DNA of 64,000 nucleotides, taken from the NCBI GenBank assembly GCA_026018925.1, contig JAKSZU010000026.1:15987127-16051126 (forward strand), in the 5' to 3' direction. The notes under the pieces were generated by a model that worked only from the letters and a program-made list of their open reading frames with translations, did not search any database and was not told the origin of the DNA. Shown piece after piece: positions 39,971 to 50,165 of the stretch. A program made the position numbers and the translations under genes. The DNA is from Tupaia tana (taxonomy: Eukaryota; Chordata; Mammalia; Scandentia; Tupaiidae). The stretch's first letter is position 1, and each line of letters opens with the position of its first letter.

Positions 39971-40067
39971 TATGCATATTTTAAGGCCATTGCTTATTGC
40001 CAAAGTGCCCTCCAGAACAGCTGGCCAGCAGATTTACGTTCTTACAGTTCACAAGAGTGTACATAAG
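39971..40067 (-). mobile_element. L1M-type relic, third part
   Basis: GAGTATGCATATTTTAAGGCC, TTGCCAAAGTGCCCTCCAG: it continues the antisense L1 broken at 39044. Confidence 0.75.
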
Positions 40068-40126
40068 CAGACGTTGCCAAATGTCTCCTGAGAGGGCAGA
40101 ATCGCCCCCATTTGAGACCCACTTCC
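40068..40126 (+). mobile_element. MER20-like hAT fragment
   Basis: ACGTTGCCAAATGTCTCC, GGGCAGAATCGCCCCCATTTG, GAGACCCACTT: one end of the family seen at 7477-7687. Confidence 0.65.
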
Positions 40127-40903
40127 TTAGAGACAGAATGGTTTGAATGCCCAAGCAGCTAAGATCAATCCCTTTTATCCCTGCTATGGTCTGACTCAGT
40201 GGTTCTCCAGCCCGAAGGTCCTATACCCAATACCGTACATACTCCGCTCTGTGGGAGGGGGATTCCCATGGGCAATTTGACCCTATCCATTTTTGCCTCA
40301 CTTACTGCCATGAGAACCCAGCCTCTCCCTTGAATTTAACACCACTGGCCTCCCCGCACGGCCCTTCAGTGGTCACGAAAGTCTTCCCAGCACAAAATCT
40401 CTCTCACATTCAGGCTTCTTCGTTGAGGCCAATGGTGGTTACCGCCATTACCGAACATGCCCCATAGAATGGAGCCATTCCACTGAATCTACGCCGACCC
40501 TGACTGGTCGGGACTATTGATGCCCTATTTCATGAGGATACCCCAAGTCTCACAAAGGTTAAATATTGTGCCCCGCACTGCACACCTGGTCGGTGGTGGA
40601 GCCCATTTGATACCACGCTGTACTGCTTTGCAATAGAAAATACGCACTGCCATCGAAGAGAATGTCCTTAATCTATTCTTACTTAGCGATTGACAGTCTG
40701 GCCCCGTGATGGCAAGTCAAGTGGGTGAAAATATATAGCCTCCATGGCATCTTGCTCTGTGTGCCTTCAAAGGGGCAAAGGTGGGTGGATCTTGAGCTCA
40801 GGACAATGTGTGGGTCAGGTATTCGTATTTGCTGGTGTGGACATGGACATGCCTGGAGGTAGTGTGCTGAGCCCCTGAGATGAAATCTTAAAATACCATC
40901 CAT
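40127..40903. other. Unassigned sequence
   Basis: About 780 bp without a recent SINE. I recognise no gene or repeat family. Confidence 0.3.
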
Positions 40904-41150
40904 GGGACCAGCAAGCGGCATAGTGGTTGAGACACTGGACTTCCACATGGCCAACCGCGGTTCAAGTCCTGGACCTGGTGGCTTGAAAATCATGTCGGGC
41001 ATGTGTGCATGCATCCCCAAAATCCCAAGAGGAGAATGGAGGAGAAGGGATTGCAGTGTGGCTAATCCCTGGGGGATGATTTCTCATTTTCCCTTTTTCT
41101 GTCTCTGTCTCTCTCCATATGGTGAGCACATATGCTCCCCCCCAAAAAAA
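40904..41150 (+). mobile_element. SINE-A
   Basis: GGGACCAGCAAGCGGCATAGTGG head, GGTTCAAGTCCTGG box B, full body and a short A tail. Confidence 0.88.
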
Positions 41151-41295
41151 TGTCAGCCAGACCCAGCATGCAGAATGTTGTTGGAGTTAAGTTTCGTTCT
41201 AAGGTTCTATGAACTGTTTAGCTTAGTAGGGTTGTGATTTAGCACTTTGGAATGATGTTGCCTTGTAATAAATTATTATTATTTTTTTAACAGTG

Positions 41296-41465
41296 TAGGA
41301 AACCACCCCTGCCCTCTTCTCTGACTTTCAGAAAGGCTCTTGACCCTAAGGAGTGAAACTCTTAAGAATGAATTCCTTTTTTGCCTTTTAGGGAACTACC
41401 TCTGCCCTGCTCTCTCACCTTCAGAAAGACTCTTGACCCTAATGAGAGTGAAACCCTTTGAACTC
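41296..41465. repeat. Diverged tandem duplication, about 94-bp unit
   Basis: CTTTCAGAAAGGCTCTTGACC...GGAGTGAAACTC at 41328-41362 recurs as CTTCAGAAAGACTCTTGACC...GAGAGTGAAACCC at 41420-41456, with the upstream CCCTGCC parts also duplicated. It may lie in an unrecognised LTR. Confidence 0.7.
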
Positions 41466-42410
41466 CTCAGAGGAAGCTGGGCCTACAACGCCAAGGGTGT
41501 GATTAGATCAGCCGGGACCTTCCTGTTCCAACCAAAGGAACCAATTAGATGATCTAATGGGAATCTTTTATAATTTGACATCCAAAAATTATATGATGCT
41601 AAGAAGCTGTCTGTTATTTTGTGTCCTTGATGATAATAATAATGCCTCCTTCCACAGTCACACAACAAAGGGTAGTCAGCTCTCTTGATGGCCGTGGTGT
41701 TCGTGGTGCTGCACCCATTGTGCTGGTGGGTAGAGAGAGGCAAAGAGAGATTTTCCTAGCTCATCTTCCCTCAGTGGAGACATTTACTTAGCTCAGTGAA
41801 AGCAGAGGGAGAAAAAAGAAAAGAAAAAAATATATATATACATACACACATTAGATCCACCAGCTAGGGTGGAATTTCCCCAAAGTTTGTTCTGGGGAAA
41901 ACCAATCTCCCAAGAATCTCTGTGGTAAGTTTGAAAAATCCTGCATTTCTGATCCTCCATTGTGAGGAGCACCAGGCCCACTCCTTGCTGGTGTGAAAGG
42001 ACATAAAAGCACACCTTAACCCCCTTGAACTTCATCCCTCGTCCTCACCTCTCAGTCGGGACAGAGGGGCAGTGCGGCAGCATGGATGATGAGAGTCTGC
42101 GTGGCTACCCACCTCCTTCCACAACCCTCTAAGGTGGCTCACAGGGCTCTGAGAAATAGAGCCCAGTGACATGAACTGGAAGGCCGTGAAGGGGGACATG
42201 CAGAGAAAAGACAGACCTGGAGATAGGAATCAGGTTGGGACCATGACAAGGGCCATAGTGTCCTCAGCATTTGCTATCTCAGATGTGGCTGCCTGTCAAC
42301 TCCCACCTATCAGGTGTTTTTCTTGGTTTTGTTTTGTTTTGTGTTTTCTTGGCTGGGAATGGGGACAGGTCTACAATTTATTGAGCATGTCCTATGTGTT
42401 GGTTTCTGTC
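41466..42410. other. Unassigned sequence
   Basis: SINE-free, no recognised gene. Includes a short (TA)n at 41831-41841. LTR or old LINE origin possible. Confidence 0.3.
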
Positions 42411-42812
42411 TGCCTTAGGCCATTTTCTGCTGCTATAACAGAATACCTGAGACAGGGTAATTTATAAAGAAGAGACGTTTGTTTTGGCTACAGTTCTGGA
42501 TGCTGGGAAATCCAAGATCCAGAGGCCATATTTGGTGAGGGCCACATGCCACTTTATGTCATGATGGAAAAGCAGAAGGACAAGCAGGTGTGTGTGAAAG
42601 AAAAAGGTAGGGGGCTGAGCTCAGTCTTTTATAACAATAGGTTCTCACAAGCATAAGCCCACTCCTGCAAGGATGGTGTTGATCCATTCATGAGGGTGGA
42701 GCCCTCATGACCTGATCACCTCAAGGCCTCACCTCTCTGCACTGTGGTCCTGGAACGAAGCCTCAACATGAGTTTGGCGGAGACGAACCACATCCAAACC
42801 TTAGCACCATCC
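42411..42812 (-). mobile_element. MST-like ERVL-MaLR solo LTR
   Basis: GCTGCTATAACAGAATACC, GAGACAGGGTAATTTATAAAG, GTTCTGGATGCTGGGAAATC, ATGAGGGTGGAGCCCTCATG, AAGGCCTCACCTCTC. About 400 bp, unbroken, antisense. Confidence 0.9.
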
Positions 42813-42884
42813 TAAACAAAATTTCTGGGTTGTTTGTTTATTTGCTTGTTTTCCTTATAGAAAAGGTTAAACCTATTGTATCTT

Positions 42885-43050
42885 TTCTCCTATGAGGAAG
42901 GCTTTTCCTCTGTTATGGAGGTGAAGAAACCAAGAAACCCAAGGCTAAGTTACTTAACTAATAGGGACAGAGCTGGGGCTTGAACTTGGGACTTTCTGAT
43001 TCTGAAGGCTGTTCTTTGGAACCTATACTGTCCTGCCCAAGCCACATGCA
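42885..43050 (-). mobile_element. MIR relic
   Basis: GGTGAAGAAACCAAGAAACCC, CTAAGTTACTTAACTAATAGG, GGGGCTTGAACTTGGGAC. Confidence 0.7.
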
Positions 43051-43149
43051 CAAACAGATGCATCTTTTCCTCCTTCCATACTATTTCACTGAAAGCAGTG
43101 ACGTACGTATGGAAAAGAACACGGAGCATTTGTGTCAGTGTAAGAATAA

Positions 43150-43375
43150 TCGCACAGTCACACGTCATGTTAACAAGGGGGATTTGTTCTGAGAAAAGCG
43201 TCACTAGCTGATTTGTCCCTGTGCAAGCAGCCTAGAGTGTACTCAGGCAGACTTAGGTGGTGTAGCCTCCTGCACACCTAGGCTGTAGGGCATAGCCGAT
43301 ATACTCCTCATGGAACTACTTTCTTACACTCGGGCTGTCAACTGAAAAATCATTATGCAGCACATAACTAAATTG
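43150..43375 (+). mobile_element. Ancient DNA-transposon-like relic
   Basis: GGGGGATTTGTTCTGAGAAAAG, GTCACTAGCTGATTTGTC, GTGTAGCCTCCTGCACACC and the end CATTATGCAGCACATAAC match a common mammalian interspersed repeat I remember, whose name I cannot give with confidence. It appears internally deleted. Confidence 0.45.
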
Positions 43376-43648
43376 AACACTCACGTACCAACCACCTAGG
43401 CAAAGAGAGAGAACACGGACAGCACCTCAGGGGCCCCTGAGTGTCTCTCCCAGAGGTATTCCCATCCTGACTCTTTCGATGTTTATTTTTAATTGTTTTG
43501 CCACATATGTTTACATCCTTAAACCATTTTGTTTTGTTTTGCCTGGTTCGGGATTTTATGTAAATGGATTCATGCTCATAAATTCTCTTTCCCTTGCTTC
43601 TTTGTACTCAGAAAACAAAAACAAATTGTGAAATTAAAATACACTCTC

Positions 43649-43939
43649 GGGACCAGGAGATGGCATAGCAGTTATGTTGCTGGACTCCTACGTGGCCGAC
43701 GGTGGTTCGAGTCTTGAACTCAGTGGCTTGAAACTTACACCAGGCATGTGTTCGTGTATGCCCGAGATCCCAAGAGGAGAATGGAGGAGAAGGGATTGCA
43801 GCATGGCCATCCCCCCTGGGGCGGGGGAGGAGTTCTCATATTCCCTCTCACTGTCTGTCTCTCTCTCTCCAGCAAGTGCATGTGCCCTAAAGCAAAAACC
43901 TCTTAAAACAAACAAACAAACAAACAAACAAACAAAACC
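43649..43939 (+). mobile_element. SINE-A in L1
   Basis: GGGACCAGGAGATGGCATAGC head, full body, (AAAC)n tail. Confidence 0.9.
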
Positions 43940-44263
43940 CTCTCACCTCTAGCTGTAGTTCGCTAACTTTCATTGCTATATTGTATTGCATTATATGAGC
44001 AGGCAGCGGTTTATCCCTTCAGCTGTTGATGGACATTTGGGTCATGTCCAGGCTTTAGCCATTGTCTTAGTCTGCTCATGCTGCTATAACAAAATAGCTT
44101 GAGACTGGGTAATTTATAGGCCCTAGAAATTCACTTCTCCCAGTTCTGGAGGTTGGCAGTCTAATAACAGGTTAGGTGCTGTCAGGTTTGATGCTTGATG
44201 AGGGTCTTCTCTCTCACATGGCAGGGGGTAGATGGGCAAAAGGACCTGCCTAGTTACTCCAGC

Positions 44264-44265
<2 letters not shown>

Positions 44266-44310
<45 letters not shown>

Positions 44311-44533
44311 GTTTTTGTTTTGCTATAGACCAGAAAGAGAGAGAGAAAAAATGAGAAATCACCCCCCAGGGCAGATGACCATGTTGCAATCCCTTCTTCA
44401 CTCTCCTCAGGATTTTAGACATGCACACACATGCTCCTGGCATGATTTTCAAGCCACTGGGTCTGGAACTCGAACCGCTCAGTTGACCATGCGAGAACTA
44501 GTGCCTTAACCTTTGTGCCACCTGCTGGCTCCT
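44266..44533 (-). mobile_element. SINE-A with (GT)n tail, in the LTR
   Basis: Body 44310-44533; head GAGCCAGCAGGTGGCACAAAGG with CTCF-like 13-mer at 44516-44528. The (GT)n at 44266-44308 stands where the A tail should be. Confidence 0.87.
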
Positions 44534-44629
44534 TCCACCTCTTATAAATCATGGGGGAGAAGCCTTTATAATCTGGTCACCTGCTAAAGACCTCACCTCT
44601 TAATACTGTCACATTGAGGATTAAGTTTC

Positions 44630-44685
44630 TTTTTCTTGTTTTAAGTTGATTTTATGCATGAAGGAGAGCATTTGCACCCACATGT

Positions 44686-44746
<61 letters not shown>

Positions 44747-44922
44747 GCCTTCTTGACAGGGTCTCGTCATGTCAAATTCCCTTTTCTTAGCCCTCCAGTC
44801 TCTTAGGATCTTGGGTATGTGCAAACCTGGCATGTTTTCAGGTCAACTTGGGATCTGAACCATGGTTTGCTTTGTGGCTTCCAGCATTGCAATGCGATAT
44901 CTGCTGCTTGCCCCATTGGGGC
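44630..44922 (-). mobile_element. SINE-E with (GA)n, in the LTR
   Basis: Minus-strand element with GGCTTCCAGCATTGC, CATGTTTTCAGGTCAAC, CCTCCAGTCTCTTAGGATC and a 50-bp GA run at 44692-44742. Confidence 0.7.
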
Positions 44923-45350
44923 TGGGTGTGAGGATAATGTTCCAACATGAATTTTGGTAGAAGCAGAAACACTTAAGCCATAGCAGTAATCATAATGGCA
45001 ATGCATTGTTATATGTGTCTTTGGGTGCATATAACTGTAGAGTGGATTTGCTGGGTTATAGACCATGTGTATTTCCACCTGTTCTAGATAAATGGTTGTA
45101 CAAGAGCCCCGGTTCCTCCACATTGTCACCACCGTCTTTTATTCACCATGATCATCTGTTGTCTCTATCCTTTACCAATCTGTTCATAAATTTACAAAGA
45201 CAAGTGAAGAAACTTGGCAAAGATGCTGTGGGGACACGTGCAGAGGACCACCTAGTATTTACAGCATCAGCACTGCCAAGGAAGTAGTCTATGAATCTAT
45301 ATATTTGTTTGTTTCTTCCCTTTCAAACAAAACCAAACAAAAAACATTTA

Positions 45351-45431
45351 TTGGGTCGTTGAAAAAGTCGTGACACATTTTTGCATTGAAAAATGTAGAA
45401 AATTACGTCATGACTTTTCCAGTGCTGTTTA
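45351..45431. mobile_element. Mariner-like MITE, about 80 bp
   Basis: TTGGGTCGTTGAAAAAGTCG and the reverse of GTCATGACTTTTCCAGTGC form inverted ends; the centre reads TTTTTGCATTGAAAAATG. It is preceded by TTTA, compatible with a TA target. No transposase. Confidence 0.7.
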
Positions 45432-45448
45432 TTTATTTATTGTGATTT

Positions 45449-45632
45449 TTTAAATAATTATTTATTTGATTTTACTTGTTTATTCATTTATTTTAATTTG
45501 ACCAGATAGTGAAACAAAGAGAGAGACCGAGGGTGGGGTGGTGGGGATGAGAAGCCACAAGGTCTGGGATTTGAACCATGGTCGACCATGTGGGAGTTCA
45601 GTGCCTCCACCTCCATGCCACCTGCCAGCCCC
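45449..45632 (-). mobile_element. SINE-B with 12-bp TSD
   Basis: Head GGGGCTGGCAGGTGGCATGG, TATCTGGTCAAATTAAAATAA. TTATTGTGATTT at 45437-45448 and 45633-45644. Confidence 0.93.
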
Positions 45633-45644
45633 TTATTGTGATTT

Positions 45645-45753
45645 CCAAGCCACCAGTGACTCAGACTATGAGAAACAAGCTGCCAGGTCCGAGACTTGAA
45701 CCGTGATTGGCCATGTGGGAATCCAGCACCCAACCACCACGCCACCGGCGGAC
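45645..45753 (-). mobile_element. tRNA-like SINE head remnant
   Basis: GTCCGCCGGTGGCGTGGTGG, GGTTCAAGTCTCGG on the minus strand; short. Confidence 0.65.
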
Positions 45754-45990
45754 TGCTTTTTTATGGAAGAGAGTATGTGCACATGCTTGTGAGAGAAAGA
45801 GACCCTTGACAGGGGTCCTGTCATGCTGATCCCCTTTCTCTAGCCCTCCAGCTCCTCAGGATCTTGGGCATCCATGCACCCCCCAGGCATGTTTTCAGGC
45901 GGATCCAGGCATCTGAACCCCACCGCTATTGGTCAGGTGGCTTCCAGCATTGCTGTCCAGTATGTTATAGCCCACCCCACCTACGCTGGG
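45754..45990 (-). mobile_element. SINE-E
   Basis: GGGTGGGCTATAACATACTGG head, GGCTTCC/GGAAGCCACCTGACC, GCCTGGGGGGTGCATGGATG, CATGTGCACATACTC. Confidence 0.7.
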
Positions 45991-46194
45991 CCTGGGTCTT
46001 TATTTTTCACAATCTCCCCTAGTGACTTGGACAATTAGCCTCGGTCTAGAGCCTTAAGAGAAGTCCTGGAGGGTCTTTTTTTTTTTTTTTTTTTCAAACT
46101 AAATCTTATTCAGGATGCAATATATAAAATCAGTTAAAAATTGGAGCTTGCCTGTTTGAAGCAGGAAGATCCCCTGAAACATACTGTCTAGCTT

Positions 46195-46560
46195 TTCACC
46201 ATCCCTTTTCCTCTTCTTCTGGCAGAGATGGACTACAATTCCCAGACTCCTTTGCAGGAAGGTATAACCATGTGATCAAGCTCTAGCCAATGAATGTGGG
46301 TGGAAGTAATGGGAGGGCGGGCATTTCTAGGTCTGGTCCATAAAGACCTGCCCCATCTCAGGCTAACTGCAGAGGATGGGGAGGTTGGAAAGGGGTGGGG
46401 TCCCTGGTTCATCCTGCAGAGAAGGCTGCTGGACAAGCAGGAGCACTCATTTTGGATTTCATATAGTGAGAAATAAACGTCTCTTGCATTAAATCCTTGA
46501 TATTTGGGGCCAGTTTGCTACAGCAACCAGTATTGCCTTAACTAACGCAGCCCCATCTGT
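46195..46560 (+). mobile_element. Ancient LTR relic
   Basis: GATGGACTACAATTCCCAGACTCC, GCCAATGAATGTGGG, GAGAAATAAACGTCTC (polyadenylation signal), TTGCTACAGCAACCAG and CCTTAACTAACGC fit an old ERVL/MaLR-type LTR end. Subfamily not identified. Confidence 0.6.
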
Positions 46561-46689
46561 CTGCCCGGAGACACGGTCACCGAGCCTACGAGAAAGACCA
46601 CAGGCGCGACAGAAGGACATGCCCCCTGCCACTGCAAGTCCTGGGTTTTGGGTCTCCATTCCCCCATAAAAGGAGGGAGAGAGAGGACC

Positions 46690-46795
46690 CGACCTCTCTC
46701 AGCTTTTGTAGGGATTTAATGAGATAATATATTTGGAAAGTACTCTGGGTGCGGCGAAAGGCATTTCAGATGTGAGTTATATTTAGTTATTGATA
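46690..46795 (+). mobile_element. MIR relic, 3' end
   Basis: GGGATTTAATGAGATAATATATTTGGAAAG.. pattern (shortened here) is a sense MIR 3' region. Confidence 0.6.
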
Positions 46796-46799
46796 CTGC

Positions 46800-47130
46800 G
46801 TTTGTGCATGCTTTTTTTCCACTACATCCGCAGCCAAGCTTCTCTCCAGTGACTACTCCACAGAAACTAGAGAAGCATTAATGCAGTAAATCTAAAAACT
46901 CGGCCCCTCGCTCCCATCTCCAGGCAGGGCTGGGCCCACTCCCTTGAGCAGCTGACCCCGAGCATAATGCAAATGCTGTGTTCCGTTGGGCTATTTTAAG
47001 ACAGGCAAGGAATAAGACTCCCTCTCTCCCCATAAGAAATGTACATCATTCCCTGTTCTTTAATTTCCTTTTGATTAAAAAAAAAATTCAGCCTATCTGA
47101 AAAATATCTGCTATCTCTCCTCTATGCTGA
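46800..47130. promoter_or_regulatory. Candidate conserved non-coding element with octamer
   Basis: SINE-free. ATGCAAAT (POU octamer) at 46967-46974, GGGCTATTTTAAGAC (MEF2-like), AAGCATTAATGCAG (palindromic homeodomain-like). Function is inference. Confidence 0.45.
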
Positions 47131-47322
47131 GAGAGATGAGAATAAAAGAAAAACAAAGACAAATATGCCCTCTGGCCATTCCAAGTCATGAGGACTATTT
47201 AGGACTTTTTGTTGTGGAGGTTGCATGGATTTGGGGGTGAGTGACAAAGGTCTGGGAATTTGATTTTGATTGACTGGCACTTAGATTTGTCACTTGGAAT
47301 TAGCCTGGAGAAAGAAGCAGGT

Positions 47323-47344
47323 CTTCCTTCCTTCCTCCCTCCCT

Positions 47345-47376
<32 letters not shown>
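47323..47376. repeat. (CCTT)n/(CT)n, SINE tail microsatellite
   Basis: Pyrimidine run in place of the T run of the following minus-strand SINE. Confidence 0.92.
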
Positions 47377-47383
<7 letters not shown>

Positions 47384-47622
47384 GAGTTTTTGCTATAGGG
47401 CACATGCGTTTGCCACAAAGACAGAGAGACCAGAAAGCGAGAAATCACCCCCCAGGGGGGAAGGCCTCGCCGCAATCCCTTCTCCTCCATTCTCCTCTCG
47501 AGATCTTGGACACGCACGCACACGTGTCCGGCGTGAGTTTAAGCCACCGGATCCCAAACTCAAACCCCAGTCGACTACATGGGAGTCCAGCGACATAGCC
47601 ACTACGCCAACTGCTGATCCCG
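47377..47622 (-). mobile_element. SINE-A
   Basis: Head GGGATCAGCAGTTGGCGTAGTGG, full body, CCCTATAGCAAAAACTCC. Confidence 0.9.
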
Positions 47623-47652
47623 CAGGTTTAAGTTTTTCTAAAGTGTGTGATG

Positions 47653-47884
47653 GGGGGCCGGACAGTGATGCAGTGGTAAGATGTAACACTGTGAGGACGA
47701 CCTACACAGGAAGGTTCTGGGTTCACATCCTGAGACCCGTCCTGAATACACCAAACATCCATGTGGCCGTCATCTGGGCCCGGCTGAGGCTGGAGTAGAT
47801 TGTGATGTCAGGGCCCTGTGGGTGTCTGTCTCTCTGTCTCTGTCTTTCTCTCTTACTTGCTTGTGGAAGAAATACATTTTTTAA
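47653..47884 (+). mobile_element. SINE-C
   Basis: GGGGCCGGACAGTGATGCAGTGG, GGTTCTGGGTTCACATCC, GTGGAAGAAATACATTTTTTAAA. Confidence 0.87.
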
Positions 47885-47917
47885 ACGTATGAAACATTTT
47901 TGAAAAGTATTCAAATA

Positions 47918-48017
47918 GAGGCCAGCCAGTAGCATAGTGGTTAAAGGCAGCTGAATCTCATGTGGCCAATTATGCAATTTGAGTCCCAGACCTGGCAGCT
48001 TCAAAAACAAGCCAGGC
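47918..48017 (+). mobile_element. tRNA-like monomer fused to the next SINE
   Basis: AGGCCAGCCAGTAGCATAGTGG to AAGCCAGGCAT, about 100 bp, then directly GGGGCCAGCAGG. Same layout as 25191-25282. Confidence 0.75.
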
Positions 48018-48170
48018 ATGGGGCCAGCAGGTGGCATGGTGGCTAGGTGCTGGACCCCCACATGGCCAACCATGGTTCGAGTCCCAGACCCAGCATCTTG
48101 AAAATCACATTGGGCATGTGTGCATACGTCCATGTCCAAAATCCCAAGAGAAGACTGGAGAAGGGCTCCA
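48018..48170 (+). mobile_element. SINE-A, 3' truncated
   Basis: GGGGCCAGCAGGTGGCATGG (CTCF-like 13-mer 48024-48036) to GAGAAGACTGGAGAAGGG; no tail. Confidence 0.82.
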
Positions 48171-48187
48171 TCGAAATTGCATCCCTT

Positions 48188-48469
48188 GGGACCAGCAGTT
48201 AGTGTAATGGCTACGTCGCTGGACTCCCATGTAGTCGACTGCGGTTTGAGTCCTGGACCCAGTGTGCTTAAACTCACGCCGGGCGCGTGTGCGTGCAGTG
48301 CCCAAGATCCCAAGAGGAGAATGGAGGAGAAGGGATTGCGGCGTGGCCATCCCCCCTAGGGGGTGATTTCTCACTTTCTATCTCTATGTCTCTCTTTGTC
48401 TGTCTGGCGAGCGCATGCGCCCTATAGCAAAAAGCTCTCCAAAAAAAAAAAAAAAAAAAAAAAAAAAAG
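48188..48469 (+). mobile_element. SINE-A, young
   Basis: GGGACCAGCAGTTAGTGTAATGG, complete, about 28 A. Confidence 0.93.
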
Positions 48470-49122
48470 CAGCCCTGAAAAAAATTGTCCTGGTTAGATG
48501 TATGGCAAATCTCTTCCCATTTTATAGACCACCCTCCTCCTTGCCCACTTTCAGGCCCACAATACATCAGCTGTGGATCAAAGTCACCTACCTAATGTCC
48601 CCAGTGTGTGTGGAAAAGTGATATTAAAGTATAACTTTATACAATGCAGTTCCTCTGTCTCACACGCCTGGCACACCATGGCTCGTGAAGTGCACTGGAA
48701 CCTTGTCACTCAAGTCTCCTCTGTCTTTGGCAAGCACACGTCGCAGGCACCTGACCCTCTTCCCAGGCAGGTGGGGGCAAGGGGCAGCGGGGTGGGTGCT
48801 GGGGCAAGGGTTGAGCAACCAGAGAAACGGACAGTCCTTACTCAGGGGGCGACTGATAGGACCGTTTAAGAAGCAGATGCTCTGTAAGGGTTTCCAGGAC
48901 TGTAGGGGCTGGGGCAGGGAAGTGGAGACGAGTGATCAAGGGAGGCCATGAACCTACAAACACAAACGAGCAATTGACAATTCCTCCCAGGGCTCAGAGT
49001 GCTTTCAGCAGAGGGCTATCCAAATTTGCAATGTGGGTGGGGCTGCTTTTGAAAACCATCCCAGCTGCCCACCCCCACTCCTACCCCCACCCCGTGGGAA
49101 CAGCAGGAGTCATTCCTTGGAC
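48470..49122. other. Unassigned sequence
   Basis: About 650 bp without recent repeats. No gene recognised. Confidence 0.3.
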
Positions 49123-49133
49123 ATGTGCGTTTC

Positions 49134-49416
49134 TTTTTTTCTTTTTCTTTTCTCTTTTCTTTTTTTGGAGAGGTTTTTGCTATAGGGCATGTGGGCTCAC
49201 CAGAAAGACAGAGAGAGACAGAGAGACAGAAAGTGAGAAATCACCCCCCAGGGGGAATGGCCATGCCGCAATCCCTTCTCCTCCATTCTCCCCTCGGGAT
49301 CTTGGGCACACACGCACACGCGCCCGGCATGAGTTTAAGACACCAGGTCCGGGACTCGAACCGCAGTTAATTACATGGGAGTCCAGCGACATAGCCATCA
49401 TGCCAACTCTTGGTCC
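49134..49416 (-). mobile_element. SINE-A, young
   Basis: GGGACCAAGAGTTGGCATGATGG head, complete, T/C-rich tail. Short TSD GTGCGTTTC/GTGCATTTC. Confidence 0.92.
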
Positions 49417-49439
49417 CAACGCGTGCATTTCATAGTAGC

Positions 49440-49954
49440 CTCTGGGAGACAGCGCCATACTGCCTTGGAGTCCACTGAGGTCAGATGCGGGACGTTCAGG
49501 CCGCGTTGGGCCAGCAGGAGGTCTAGCTAGGGGCAGGTGGTACCTTTTGCATCTTCAGATGCAGTACAGCCCCTCTGAGGCCACCCGGGAGTCAAGCTGA
49601 GCCCAGCAGTGCAGATCGCCGGCCCAGCTGTGGGTCTGGGCATTCAGATTTACGGCTGCCAGTGTTCGCACACCTTCCGCAAAATGCCGCCAACAGCAGA
49701 ACTCGTGCTGTATATGTAGAGAAAAATGATCGCCTTGGATTTAAACAGCTCCGCTTTCCTGGGAAGCTCCAAGGATCTGATTTAGTAAATGTTTCAACCG
49801 ACGGAAGGGCAGAGAAAAACGCCGAAGGGGGGATGGCTGCCTTAGCACAGGATAATCTGGGCAGCTAGCCGGAAATCTCCGTCCAATCCCAATCTGTTCA
49901 CGGGGCTGTGGGGAGCCCGTAGGGTGGCACTGCGGGAATTAGGAAAGGATGCTC
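49440..49954. other. SINE-free block
   Basis: CpG-containing unique sequence with GGCCAGCAGGAGGTCTAGC and GTTTCAACCGACGG. No gene evident; possible regulatory DNA. Confidence 0.3.
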
Positions 49955-50165
49955 GTCTTCTGGGGCGATGCCCCTGAGGCCAGCTCCTGCTTGTCTCCTC
50001 TTTGACCTTGGCTAAGTCGTGTAGGCATTCCGAACCTCGGTCTCCTCCTCTGTGAAACAGGGTTAGTAAGAGATGGGGTTGCCTTCCGGGCCGGTCGTGA
50101 GGACTAGCGGGCCTAACGTCTGCCAACACACGGCAAGCCCGTGGTAAGTACGAGCGATAATCGTA
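49955..50165 (+). mobile_element. MIR relic
   Basis: TTGACCTTGGCTAAGTCGTG, CGAACCTCGGTCTCCTCCTC, GTGAAACAGGGTTAG: sense MIR. Confidence 0.75.

Larger units (their letters stand above)
44063..44985 (-). mobile_element. MST-like LTR broken by two SINEs
   Basis: Pieces 44063-44272 (TGTCTTAGTCTGCTCATGC, GAGACTGGGTAATTTATAGG), 44534-44625 (CACCTCTTATAAATCATGG, CTCACCTCTTAATACTGTC) and about 44923-44985 (AACATGAATTTTGGTAG). Confidence 0.85.
43378..45290 (-). mobile_element. L1M-type relic with nested insertions
   Basis: L1 segments at 43378-43647, 43940-44062 (GCTGTTGATGGACATTTGGG) and 44986-45290 (GTGGATTTGCTGGGTTATAG, CCTCCACATTGTCACCACCG). A SINE-A, an LTR and further SINEs interrupt it. Confidence 0.8.

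Noticed and set aside
47723..48313. 196-codon minus-strand frame
   Set aside because: It spans SINE-C, a SINE monomer and two SINE-A copies; not a gene.
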